This document shows, one piece after another, positions 1 through 7,676 of a stretch of 23,867 nt of DNA (its first letter is position 1; each line of letters opens with the position of its first letter). The notes under the pieces are model-generated. The model searched no databases and was not told the origin of the DNA. It saw only the letters and a list, made by a program, of their open reading frames with translations. The stretch is from Bacteroidota bacterium. Its GTDB lineage: Bacteria > Bacteroidota > Bacteroidia > Bacteroidales > GCA-2748055. The position numbers were made by a program, and so were the translations under genes. The stretch is taken from positions 1 through 23,867 of the forward strand of contig JAAEOI010000377.1 in assembly GCA_024244665.1 (NCBI GenBank). Direction: 5' to 3'.

Positions 1-372
1 CATCGCAGGCAACACTGCCGCAATGCTATTCATTACTCCCTTCACATTTACATCAATGGTCTGCTCCCATTCATCTTCATGAAAATTTTTCAGAAAGGAG
101 AGGGGCATGATCCCGGCATTATTAACCAAGACATCGATTTGTCCAAATTCATCCAGGGCTGCTTTGGCCACTTCTTTCATATCATTTCTCTTTATAACAT
201 CAGCCTCGACGGCGATTGCCTTATGGCCTTTGGACAACAATTCGGATTTAAGCTCATTTAGTTTATCGATGGATCGGGCAGAGAGGATAACAGCAAAACC
301 TTCTTTTACCAAAGCGTATGCTGTGGCTTTACCAATTCCTGAGGAAGCTCCTGTAATAATTGCAGTTTTCAT
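1..372 (-). CDS. SDR-family NAD(P)-dependent oxidoreductase, N-terminal part
   Basis: Reading the minus strand from the ATG at 372, the frame stays open for 124 codons to the window edge, so the C-terminal half is missing. The protein begins MKTAIITGASSGIGKATAYA, giving the Rossmann TGxxxGIG cofactor motif at residues 7-14. An NNAG motif typical of classical short-chain dehydrogenases lies near residue 89. The catalytic Ser and YxxxK would lie beyond the left edge and cannot be checked. The likely role is a cytosolic NAD(P)H-dependent oxidoreductase of unknown substrate. The family is clear, but the specific reaction cannot be read from this part. It is transcribed leftwards and has no visible operon partner in the window. 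Confidence 0.9.
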   Translation of the reverse strand, partial: MKTAIITGASSGIGKATAYALVKEGFAVILSARSIDKLNELKSELLSKGHKAIAVEADVIKRNDMKEVAKAALDEFGQIDVLVNNAGIMPLSFLKNFHEDEWEQTIDVNVKGVMNSIAAVLPAM

Positions 373-897
373 GATACTGATTTTTGTTTTTAAGATGAAT
401 AATTCTTATAACACCTAAATTGAATAAGAGTCTGAAAACAAGCATTATAAGTTACAATATAATATTGGAATTAGCTAATCTGCACCTCCCTTGGGATTCC
501 AGTGATGGTGTGCACTTTATTCCGTGGTAAAGTGAACCTTCCTTATTTGCAATTGCTGACTTCTCAGTCTAAATTGGGTAAGGGTGCTAAGTTGCGCTGA
601 AATATGCATTATGGTTTCTGCTGGGATCTTATGGCATCTGAAACATCTCGGAGTACATCTGCATTATAATGATTTCATTTTTATTTTAACCTCTGACTAA
701 ATATCACATAGCACTGGATACTTCGTAGCTTATCACTTCGTGATGAATTTACTGTCAAAGTATTTGTTCTCCTTCTTAAAGAAGGGATGCAGTGAACTGA
801 CCAGACAACTGCTCATCCAATTTTTTTCGGTCAATGTGCCAGGTTTGTCGATGAAACATTAACTTTAACGAAGCACTTTATTCTAAAACATTGAATC
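373..897. other. 525-bp AT-rich intergenic region, no gene recognised
   Basis: This region separates the leftward dehydrogenase from the rightward lysine-rich gene, so it should hold two divergent promoters. I find no ORF of believable composition and no RNA gene. Two small perfect hairpins are visible: ATCAC-ttc-GTGAT at 732-744 and CCTTCT-taa-AGAAGG at 771-785. Neither is followed by a T tract in a position that would make a clear terminator. A TAACTTTA sequence at 860-867 is one base off the Bacteroidota -7 consensus but has no well-spaced -33 partner. Confidence 0.6.
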
Positions 898-1557
898 ATG
901 GCTAAAAAGAAATCAAAGAAAGAGTCAGACAAAAAGGACAAAAAGAAGAAGGATAAAAAAAGCATCCTGGCGAAGCTGAAGGCTGCCAGGAAGAAGGAGA
1001 CCAAAAAGAAGGAGGCCAGGAAGGAAGCTAAGAAGGAAGCTAAGAAGAAGGCGGCCAGGAAGAAGGATAGCAAGAGAAAGGAAGTAAAAAAGAGAGACTC
1101 CAAAAAGAAAGACTCCAAAAAGAAGGTCCAAAGCAAAAAGGACACTCAGAAGAAGGAACTCAAGAAGAAGGAAGTCAAAAAGAAAGACTCCAGGAAGAAG
1201 GCAGATTCTCCCCTGAATAAACCTTTAAAGGAGGTCGTAGCAAAGCCAGCTCCGGCCCCGGCTTCGACTAAAGCCCCGGTTAAGAAATCTGCTCCAGGTA
1301 AAAAGCCAGCCTCTGCAAAGGCCAAAACTCCGGTTAATAAACCAGCCACGGTCAAGGCCAAGGCCGCAGTTAAAAAGCCGGCTCAGGCATCAGCCATGAC
1401 CAAAGGGGCGGCAGACCACAGCTCAAATTATGGTGTGCAGGAGGCTGTTAAGAAACTCAGGGCGATTAAAAGCAGGGATGAGTTTTTGGTATTTGTCAAG
1501 GGTGAGAAAAGAGTTTCCATTACCCGGGTCATACCAGGGGTACTGAATAAGCTGTAA
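898..1557 (+). CDS. Lysine-rich, histone H1-like low-complexity protein
   Basis: This is a 219-residue protein in three parts. Residues 1-102 are almost pure KKx/KKxx repeats with about 50 lysines in the first 101 positions, many in the pattern KK(K)-D/E-S/V/A. Residues 105-165 are an Ala/Pro/Lys segment with KAPVKK, GKKPASAKAK and AAVKKPA motifs, resembling the tail of histone H1 and bacterial H1-like proteins. Residues about 174-219 form a normal-composition module (YGVQEAVKKLRAI, then DEFLVFVKGEKRVSITRVI) that I do not recognise. There is no signal peptide or membrane segment. The composition suggests binding of DNA, RNA or another polyanion in the cytoplasm; this is inference. Its stop codon directly abuts the stop of the convergent paraoxonase-like gene. 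The opposite strand gives long Phe/Leu/Ser ORFs that are shadows of the Lys codons. Confidence 0.8.
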   Translation: MAKKKSKKESDKKDKKKKDKKSILAKLKAARKKETKKKEARKEAKKEAKKKAARKKDSKRKEVKKRDSKKKDSKKKVQSKKDTQKKELKKKEVKKKDSRKKADSPLNKPLKEVVAKPAPAPASTKAPVKKSAPGKKPASAKAKTPVNKPATVKAKAAVKKPAQASAMTKGAADHSSNYGVQEAVKKLRAIKSRDEFLVFVKGEKRVSITRVIPGVLNKL

Positions 1558-2553
1558 CTATAGATCCGCTTTTATTTTCAGGATATAGGGCTCAAATACC
1601 TGGCTGATGTAGAGGTCGCTGTTATAGATGATGGCTGTGGAGCCTCCGCTTATTTGTGATCCGTCTGTACTGAATATGGTTTCGGTTTCCCCTGTTTCCG
1701 GATCGGTCTGGAACACCTTTACAGGAGAGAGTTTATCCTGATTCTTAGCGTGACGGATGAAGAGCAGGGGTTTGACGTGTCCACAGGTAAGGATCTTCCC
1801 CTGGTGGATTCTGATGTTATCATTTCCTTTTAGTCCCTCGATGGATGGGAGGGGCGTCAGATCCTTTTTGTTAATCATGTAGCGGTGAATTTTATGCTGA
1901 ATGGCATCGCCGGCAAAGATGATGTTCCCAATGCGGTTGATGCCAGCCGGATAGCCCAGGTCCAGAGCCATAAACTGTGAATTCCACTTTCCATCGCTCT
2001 CCTTTTCAAGCCTGACCACACTGGCCCTTTTCAGTTTAAGGGCTTTTTCAATCATTCTTCCCCTCTTTCCCGAATCGTTTACATAATAGATCTCCCCGTT
2101 TGGACCGGTGACCAGGGCATTTGGTGAATGCTGCATGCTGGACTGGATCATCTCCATAAACTTCAGTGTGTCACCATGCACAAGGTAAACCAGGATCGGG
2201 TGTTGGTCAGGTTCTCTTTCGTGGCTGATCACATAGAGCATATTTCCGTCCAGGTAGATGCCGTGTGGCCGGAAAACCAGGGAGTCGGGTTCGTTATAAC
2301 GGGTGAGGATGCTTCGTTCCATAGAGAGGAGGTCCACTGCCTCGATCTCGCCGTAGGGTTCATAGACCTCCCGGCGTGCCGAGCAGGAGATCAGTAACCT
2401 GGGGTGGTGCAGTGTGTCGAGCACCATGTCTTCCGGCCCCGGACCAACTTCAATCCGCTCACCCATTACCGGTGTGTGATCTGTTGCCGGATTGTAGACT
2501 GACAGGCCCATGAGAAGTGCAGCAAGGAGAAGGAGGGTGACTTGAAATTTCAT
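1558..2553 (-). CDS. Paraoxonase/arylesterase-family (PON-like) beta-propeller protein
   Basis: This is a 331-residue protein with an uncleaved-looking hydrophobic N-terminus (residues 4-19). The residue pattern follows animal serum paraoxonases in order: GPED (E41, D42, matching PON1 E53/D54), RPHGI (H98, like H115), YVISHE (H111, like H134), SPNAL (N145, like N168), GNDNI (D245/N246, like D269/N270) and a C-terminal GGSTAIIY...LYISQVF strand close to PON. PONs are six-bladed propellers with two calcium ions that hydrolyse lactones and aryl esters. One expected ligand is changed: the segment matching PON1 ANGIN (N224) reads PAGIN here, with A203. Substrate and activity are therefore uncertain. 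It is an exported or membrane-anchored protein, divergent from the lipoprotein gene, with 70 bp between them. An SMP-30-like lactonase is the alternative family label. Confidence 0.8.
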   Translation of the reverse strand: MKFQVTLLLLAALLMGLSVYNPATDHTPVMGERIEVGPGPEDMVLDTLHHPRLLISCSARREVYEPYGEIEAVDLLSMERSILTRYNEPDSLVFRPHGIYLDGNMLYVISHEREPDQHPILVYLVHGDTLKFMEMIQSSMQHSPNALVTGPNGEIYYVNDSGKRGRMIEKALKLKRASVVRLEKESDGKWNSQFMALDLGYPAGINRIGNIIFAGDAIQHKIHRYMINKKDLTPLPSIEGLKGNDNIRIHQGKILTCGHVKPLLFIRHAKNQDKLSPVKVFQTDPETGETETIFSTDGSQISGGSTAIIYNSDLYISQVFEPYILKIKADL

Positions 2554-2623
2554 TTTTTTATGGGTGTAAGCAACCAGTTCTGTGTTTCTTCCATCTTATT
2601 TGAAAGATTAAGACACTCAATTT

Positions 2624-3061
2624 ATGAAAAAGCTTTTGTTTCTCCTTATTCCGTTTTTCATGATTTCCTGCGAGAAGGATCTTGTGGAGGTCGAAGCCCT
2701 TGGTGAGAATGCCAGCATTATTGGTACATGGGTGGAAGAGATAGATTACCAACTTACTCTTGCTGAAGATGGAATTACCCGGCTGAACCGTTCCGAAGAA
2801 CTTTCAGATTTCGGATATGGATTTACCTTCAACGAGGATGGTACCTTTATTGAACACAAGAATTCCGGTTGGTGCGGGACTCCTCCAATAAGCTACGATA
2901 ATTTTGAAGGAACCTGGGAGCCCCTGTCCGACAGTCTGCTCGATATCACAGTGGCTTACTGGGGGGGTACCATGACCTACCAGATGCAGATTGTCTCCCT
3001 TCATGAGGATAAACTCGGGATCAAATATCTCTTTTCAGAGGACCGGCTTGAGGTGAAGTAG
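2624..3061 (+). CDS. Small lipoprotein, lipocalin-like
   Basis: This is a 145-residue protein with a clear lipoprotein signal. Basic MKK is followed by a hydrophobic stretch and a lipobox ending MISC, so Cys16 would be acylated. The residues after the Cys (EKD) are charged and could act as a Bacteroidota surface-export signal; this is inference. After the linker, IIGTW (about residues 36-40) and repeated G-x-W/F-x-F strands (FTFNEDGTF, FEGTWEPL) suggest an antiparallel beta barrel of the lipocalin-like type common in Bacteroidota lipoproteins. No catalytic motif is visible and no function can be assigned. It lies 48 bp upstream of the reductase-like gene in the same direction, so co-transcription is possible. 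Confidence 0.8.
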   Translation: MKKLLFLLIPFFMISCEKDLVEVEALGENASIIGTWVEEIDYQLTLAEDGITRLNRSEELSDFGYGFTFNEDGTFIEHKNSGWCGTPPISYDNFEGTWEPLSDSLLDITVAYWGGTMTYQMQIVSLHEDKLGIKYLFSEDRLEVK

Positions 3062-3109
3062 CTTGGAAATCCGGTAAATATTTTAACTTCGCTTTCCTGA
3101 CTTTATTCA

Positions 3110-3868
3110 ATGGAACGCGAATCCTTTTTCCTCTTCCTCCGGCTCTGGACCATCCTTGGGCTGCTTACCTTTATTTTACTGCTTTTCGTAACAGCGCCAT
3201 ACGGACGTCACAGCCGCAAGGACTGGGGACCCAGTATTCCCAACAGGGTGGGATGGATCGTTATGGAGCTGCCTTCGTTGGTTATTTTTATCCTGGCCTT
3301 CCTCTTAGGACCAAAAGGAATCCAACCGGTCACATGGATCTTCTTTGCTATATATGTCTTTCATTATGGCAACCGCTCCATCCTCTGGCCCCTGAGGACG
3401 AAGACTTCGGGAAAACAGATGCCCCTGGTGGTGGCCCTGATGGCGGTCAGTTTCAACCTGGTGAATGGTTTTATTAATGGCTACTACTTCTCAGCATTTG
3501 CCAGGGAATATACCTGGGAATGGCTTCTTGATATCCGCTTCATCCTTGGAATCCTTGTCTGGGGTGCAGGGGTATTTATCAACTGGTGGTCGGACCAGAC
3601 CCTGCTGAACCTTAGAAGGGGAGGGAAAAAAGGGTATTTCATTCCCCGGGGGGGCTTATTCAGGTATATTTCCTGCCCTAACTTTTTTGGTGAAATACTG
3701 GAGTGGACAGGATTTGCCATCATGACCTGGAGTCCGGCCGCTCTGGTTTTCGCCCTGTGGACCTTCTTCAACCTGGTTCCCCGTGCACTTGACCACCACA
3801 AGTGGTACCGGGAGACCTTCCCGGACTATCCCCAAAAACGTAAGGCAATTCTTCCCTTCGTTATTTAA
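3110..3868 (+). CDS. Steroid 5-alpha-reductase (SRD5A)-family membrane reductase
   Basis: This is a 252-residue polytopic membrane protein, close in length to human SRD5A1 (259). Diagnostic segments run the whole length: MELPS with E53, VFHYGNRS with H85/Y86, then SDQTLLNLR, IPRGGLFRYIS, CPNFFGEILEW, and a C-terminal HHKWYRETFPDYP...RKAILPFVI that closely follows the animal enzymes. E53 and Y86 align with human SRD5A2 E57 and Y91, which contact the steroid C3 ketone, and the C-terminal half carries the NADPH-binding residues of the family. The likely reaction is NADPH-dependent reduction of a delta-4,5 double bond in a 3-oxo steroid or a similar lipid. The natural substrate is unknown. A DUF1295-type family member is the alternative, but the similarity is stronger to SRD5A proper. 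The stop abuts the purL stop. Confidence 0.88.
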   Translation: MERESFFLFLRLWTILGLLTFILLLFVTAPYGRHSRKDWGPSIPNRVGWIVMELPSLVIFILAFLLGPKGIQPVTWIFFAIYVFHYGNRSILWPLRTKTSGKQMPLVVALMAVSFNLVNGFINGYYFSAFAREYTWEWLLDIRFILGILVWGAGVFINWWSDQTLLNLRRGGKKGYFIPRGGLFRYISCPNFFGEILEWTGFAIMTWSPAALVFALWTFFNLVPRALDHHKWYRETFPDYPQKRKAILPFVI

Positions 3869-6800
3869 TCAGATAAATGATTCAATCCACTTCCTGGCGT
3901 TCACGAAGGCTTCCAGCCAGGGTGTGGCTTCATCCTGCCTGCGCTCTGCCGGGTAGGTTCCACACTGCCACGGCTGGTAGGCCCGCTCCAGGTGGGGCAT
4001 CATTACCAGGTGGCGCCCGTCGGCCGAACAGATGGCTGCCGCGTCGTAGTCAGAGCCATTGGGATTTGCCGGGTAGGATGAACGGCTGTACCTGGCTGCA
4101 ATATGGTACTTCTCTTCTGCTTCGGGCAGAACAAACTTCCCTTCTCCATGGGCCACCCAGACACCCAGGTTCATCTCCTCGAGGGAACCAAGCATTATCG
4201 AGTTATTTTTCTGAACCTTGACACCCAGGAAGGCCGATTCAAATTTTCCCGATTCGTTGTGTACCATGGAGGGTGACTGATCATGTTCCGGGACCACCAG
4301 GTCCAGTTCGATCATCAGCTGGCAGCCATTGCAGATTCCCAGGCTGAGGGTATCCTTCCTGCCATAGAACTTCTCCAGGGCCATTCTTGCTTTCTCATTG
4401 TACCTGAATGCACCTGCCCAGCCCTTGGCCGAGCCAAGTACATCGGAGTTGGAGAAGCCACCCACAAAGACGATCATCTGCACCTCTTCCAGGGTCTCGC
4501 GCCCGGTAATCAGGTCGGTCATATGGACATCCTTGACGTCAAAACCGGCCAGGTAAAGGGCGTGTGCCATCTCCCTGTCTCCGTTGACTCCCTTCTCCCG
4601 GATGATGGCTGCCTTAACCCCGCTGTCATTTCGCCTGTTGGGATCAACACCTATACTCTCAAAGGTTCCTTTAAAATCTCCCAGGTTAATATCGAGGGGG
4701 TGGTTCTTATAATTCTCCTTACGTTCAGCGGCAAGCTTTTCGCCCGACTGTTTCCTGTCCAGGAGGTATGAGGTACGGAACCAGAGGTCCCGGTAGTGGT
4801 CAATGTTGAGCTTACGGGTACCTGTGCCGGTCCTGAGCTGGACCTCCCTCTCTTCAACGGGCCTTCCAATGATATGGTGGAGGATGCCCTCCTTCTCCAG
4901 GATGGCTGTTACCTCACGGGCATTGGCCACCTGGATCACTACACCTGGTTTTTCACTGAACAGAACAGGGATGGTCTCTCCCGGCAAGCCTGACAGATCG
5001 ACCTCCATACCTCCTTCGGTATTGGCAAAGCACATCTCCATAAGAGCGGTGATCATCCCTCCGGCCGAGATGTCATGGCCCGAAAGGATTTTCCCTCCTT
5101 CTATGAGGGACTGCATCAGGTTAAATGTTTTTACGAAATAGGCGGAATCTTTTACTGTGGGGGCTTCATTGCCCAGCCGGTTCATGTACTGTGCAAAGGA
5201 GCTGCCGCCAAGCTTGAACCCGTCCCTGGAGAAGTCGATGTAAATGATCCTTGATTCGGGATCATTAACCAGCACCGGCTCTACAATCTTGCGTATGTCT
5301 GTTACCTCGGCTGCAGCAGAAATTATCACAGTGCCGGGGGCATAAACCACCTGGTTGTCGTACTTCTGGGTCATGGAGAGGGAGTCTTTCCCTGTGGGAA
5401 TGTTAATGCCCAGTTCCACTGCAAAGTTACTGGCTGCACTGGCCGCTTCAAATAGCCGGGCATCCTCTCCCTCATTCTTGCAAGGCCACATCCAGTTGGC
5501 CGAGAGCGAGATGCTTTTAATCTGGTCGGGCATGGGAGCCCAGATCAGGTTGGTGAGTGATTCGGCAATGGCCAGAACTGATCCTGCAGCTGCATCGACC
5601 ATCCCGGCAACGGGGGCATGACCGATGGAGGTGGCGTAGCCCTTCACTCCACGGTAATCCAATGCAACTGCTCCAAGGTTATTGAGCGGGAGCTGCAGTG
5701 CACCTGCACACTGTTGTTTGGCAATCTTCCCGGTCACCGAGCGGTCCACCTTGTTGGTTAGCCAGTCCTTGCAGGCCACAGCTTCCAGTTGAATGACACC
5801 TTCAAGGTATCTTTCCAGTTGCGAGGGATCCGCTTCAATCTTGCTGTAGGTGGTGCCAAGGGTCCGGTCCTGCATCACGGTCTGCGGCGGTTTCCCGAAC
5901 ATGTCGGCCAGCTCCAGGTCCATGGGTTTCTCCCCGGTTTTTTCACTCTCAAAGACAAACCTGTGGTCGTTGGTGATCTCCCCGATAATATAGATGGGAG
6001 CCCTTTCACGGTTGGCGATCCTCACCAGCTCATCCACGTCATCTGCCTTCATGATCAGTCCCATTCGCTCCTGGGACTCATTGCCGATAATCTCCTTTGC
6101 GGAGAGAGTGGGGTCGCCCACGGGCAGTTTATCCAGGTTGATAATCCCACCGGTATCCTCCACCAATTCGGACAGGCAGTTGAGGTGGCCTCCTGCTCCG
6201 TGGTCATGAATGCTCACCACCGGATTCAGACCTGCTTCGGACATGGCGCGGATGGCATTGTAGACTCGTTTCTGCATTTCGGGATTGGCCCTCTGGACCG
6301 CATTCAGTTCAATGGCATTTTCAAATTCACCGGTATCAACCGAAGATACTGCTCCGCCTCCCATTCCGATCCGATAGTTGTCGCCGCCCAGGAGAACCAC
6401 CACATCACCCTTTTCAGGGATCGCCTTCTCGGCATCGGCCATTTTTCCAAAACCGATACCCCCGGCAAGCATGATCACCTTGTCAAAGCCATACTGTTTT
6501 CCTTCTTCACCGTGTTCAAAGGTGAGCAGGCTTCCACAGATCAGTGGCTGACCAAACTTATTTCCAAAATCGCTGGCCCCGTTGGAAGCTTTGATGAGGA
6601 TCTCTTCAGGGGTCTGATAGAGCCAGGGCCTTTCAGGCATAGCATCTTCCCAGGTACGACCTTCACCCAGCCTGGGGTATGAGGTCATGTAGACTGCTGT
6701 TCCGGCCATGGGGATGGCTCCTTTCCCACCGGCTATGCGATCCCTGATCTCTCCGCCGGTTCCTGTGGCTGCCCCGTTGAAGGGCTCCACGGTGGTGGGG

Positions 6801-7552
6801 AAGTTGTGAGTCTCAGCTTTCAGTGAGAGCACCGTATCAATATCACTTACCCGAAAAAAGTCGGAGGTGTCCTGTTTTGCGGGTGCAAACTGCTCCACCT
6901 GCGGTCCCTTTACAAAAGAGCAGTTGTCCTTATAGGCCGAAACTACATGGTTGGGATTGGTGGCGGTGGTGCGCTTAATCAGCTGGAAGAGGGAGGACTC
7001 CTTCTCCTCTCCGTCGATGACAAATCTCCCGTTGAATATCTTGTGACGGCAGTGTTCCGAATTTACCTGGGAGAATCCAAACACCTCACTGTCTGTCAAC
7101 TCTCTCCCGATCCTCAGGCTGACACCTTCCAGGTACTCAATCTCATCAGGATTCAGGGCGAGCCCCTCCTTCCGGTTGTAAGCAGCAATATCTGAGACCT
7201 GGGTGACTGGTTCTGGTTTTTTGTCGATGGTGAAAAGCTCCTGTCCCAGCCCCTTATAAAGGGCCTGGAGCATGGGATCGAATGTGGCCTCCTCACCCTT
7301 CACTCCGAAGAACTCTTCTATTCTGCGAATCCCCTTAACGCCCATATTCTGAGCAATTTCAACCGCATTGGTACTCCAGGGTGTAATCATCTCCCTGCGT
7401 GGCCCCACATAAAAACCATCAACCGTTCCGGCCGCCAGGCATGTGGCACCTCCAAATAGCCACTCCAGTTTCTCAGTGGTGGCTTTTTCAAGTTCTGAAG
7501 AGACCTCAAGTGCAATGATTTTGTTGTCGGGAACCTGGAAGAAATAGATCAT
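3869..7552 (-). CDS. purL: Phosphoribosylformylglycinamidine synthase, single-chain PurL
   Basis: This is the fourth step of purine synthesis: FGAR + ATP + glutamine give FGAM. The single chain of 1227 residues contains an N-terminal PurS-like domain, a linker with the FSQVNSEHCRHK signature, two PurM-like halves (GPRREMITPW, ETHNFPT, HDHGAGG, GKDSLSM) and a C-terminal class I glutaminase with LGICNGCQ (nucleophile Cys about 1074) and PHLERA (His 1187, Glu 1189). I chose the ATG at 7552 (MIYFFQV) rather than an upstream in-frame TTG at 7591. Bacteroidota PurL proteins begin at this point as I recall, and the TTG lies inside a perfect TATCTTTG -7 element, so it should not be in the mRNA. It stands alone, without other pur genes, and diverges from an acyl-CoA ligase. 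Confidence 0.97.
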   Translation of the reverse strand: MIYFFQVPDNKIIALEVSSELEKATTEKLEWLFGGATCLAAGTVDGFYVGPRREMITPWSTNAVEIAQNMGVKGIRRIEEFFGVKGEEATFDPMLQALYKGLGQELFTIDKKPEPVTQVSDIAAYNRKEGLALNPDEIEYLEGVSLRIGRELTDSEVFGFSQVNSEHCRHKIFNGRFVIDGEEKESSLFQLIKRTTATNPNHVVSAYKDNCSFVKGPQVEQFAPAKQDTSDFFRVSDIDTVLSLKAETHNFPTTVEPFNGAATGTGGEIRDRIAGGKGAIPMAGTAVYMTSYPRLGEGRTWEDAMPERPWLYQTPEEILIKASNGASDFGNKFGQPLICGSLLTFEHGEEGKQYGFDKVIMLAGGIGFGKMADAEKAIPEKGDVVVLLGGDNYRIGMGGGAVSSVDTGEFENAIELNAVQRANPEMQKRVYNAIRAMSEAGLNPVVSIHDHGAGGHLNCLSELVEDTGGIINLDKLPVGDPTLSAKEIIGNESQERMGLIMKADDVDELVRIANRERAPIYIIGEITNDHRFVFESEKTGEKPMDLELADMFGKPPQTVMQDRTLGTTYSKIEADPSQLERYLEGVIQLEAVACKDWLTNKVDRSVTGKIAKQQCAGALQLPLNNLGAVALDYRGVKGYATSIGHAPVAGMVDAAAGSVLAIAESLTNLIWAPMPDQIKSISLSANWMWPCKNEGEDARLFEAASAASNFAVELGINIPTGKDSLSMTQKYDNQVVYAPGTVIISAAAEVTDIRKIVEPVLVNDPESRIIYIDFSRDGFKLGGSSFAQYMNRLGNEAPTVKDSAYFVKTFNLMQSLIEGGKILSGHDISAGGMITALMEMCFANTEGGMEVDLSGLPGETIPVLFSEKPGVVIQVANAREVTAILEKEGILHHIIGRPVEEREVQLRTGTGTRKLNIDHYRDLWFRTSYLLDRKQSGEKLAAERKENYKNHPLDINLGDFKGTFESIGVDPNRRNDSGVKAAIIREKGVNGDREMAHALYLAGFDVKDVHMTDLITGRETLEEVQMIVFVGGFSNSDVLGSAKGWAGAFRYNEKARMALEKFYGRKDTLSLGICNGCQLMIELDLVVPEHDQSPSMVHNESGKFESAFLGVKVQKNNSIMLGSLEEMNLGVWVAHGEGKFVLPEAEEKYHIAARYSRSSYPANPNGSDYDAAAICSADGRHLVMMPHLERAYQPWQCGTYPAERRQDEATPWLEAFVNARKWIESFI

Positions 7553-7588
7553 ATGGATGTGTTTAATTATTACCCTGGATTGATGGTG

Positions 7589-7596
7589 CAAAGATA
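7589..7596 (-). promoter_or_regulatory. Putative -7 promoter element of purL
   Basis: Reading the minus strand, TATCTTTG matches the Bacteroidota TAnnTTTG -7 element exactly. Transcription would start a few bases downstream, leaving a leader of roughly 30 nt before the purL ATG at 7552. No good TTG-type -33 element is seen at the expected distance. Confidence 0.5.
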
Positions 7597-7646
7597 CATG
7601 ATATGTTGAATGATGGAAGAGTTTTTTATCATTGGAAATGATTGTT

Positions 7647-7653
7647 TATCTTG
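7647..7653 (+). promoter_or_regulatory. Weak -7-like element before the acyl-CoA ligase
   Basis: TATCTTG resembles TAnnTTTG with one base missing from the TTTG part. A TTTT at 7624-7627 sits 19 bases upstream, where a TTTG -33 would be expected. If used, transcripts would begin around 7660, which favours the ATG at 7677 as the start of the ligase. The support is sequence pattern only. Confidence 0.25.
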
Positions 7654-7676
7654 TAGAAAACCAAAAAGACCTTCTA

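Noticed and set aside
732..785. Two small hairpins (732-744 and 771-785) as terminators or an RNA gene
   Set aside because: Stems are 5-6 bp with 3-nt loops and no T tract follows; no wider fold was evident by eye.
831..1361. Long minus-strand ORFs rich in Phe, Leu and Ser opposite the lysine-rich gene, looking like a membrane protein
   Set aside because: They are the antisense reading of AAG/AAA repeats (CTT/TTT codons) and have no membrane-protein pattern beyond that composition.
5789..6682. A 297-codon plus-strand ORF inside purL
   Set aside because: It is a shadow of the conserved purL frame, with no recognisable domain and His/Pro-rich random-looking composition.
7632..7676. N-terminal extension of the acyl-CoA ligase from TTG 7632 or ATG 7638
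   Set aside because: The extra residues do not resemble the family's N-terminus and overlap a possible promoter element; kept only as an alternative.
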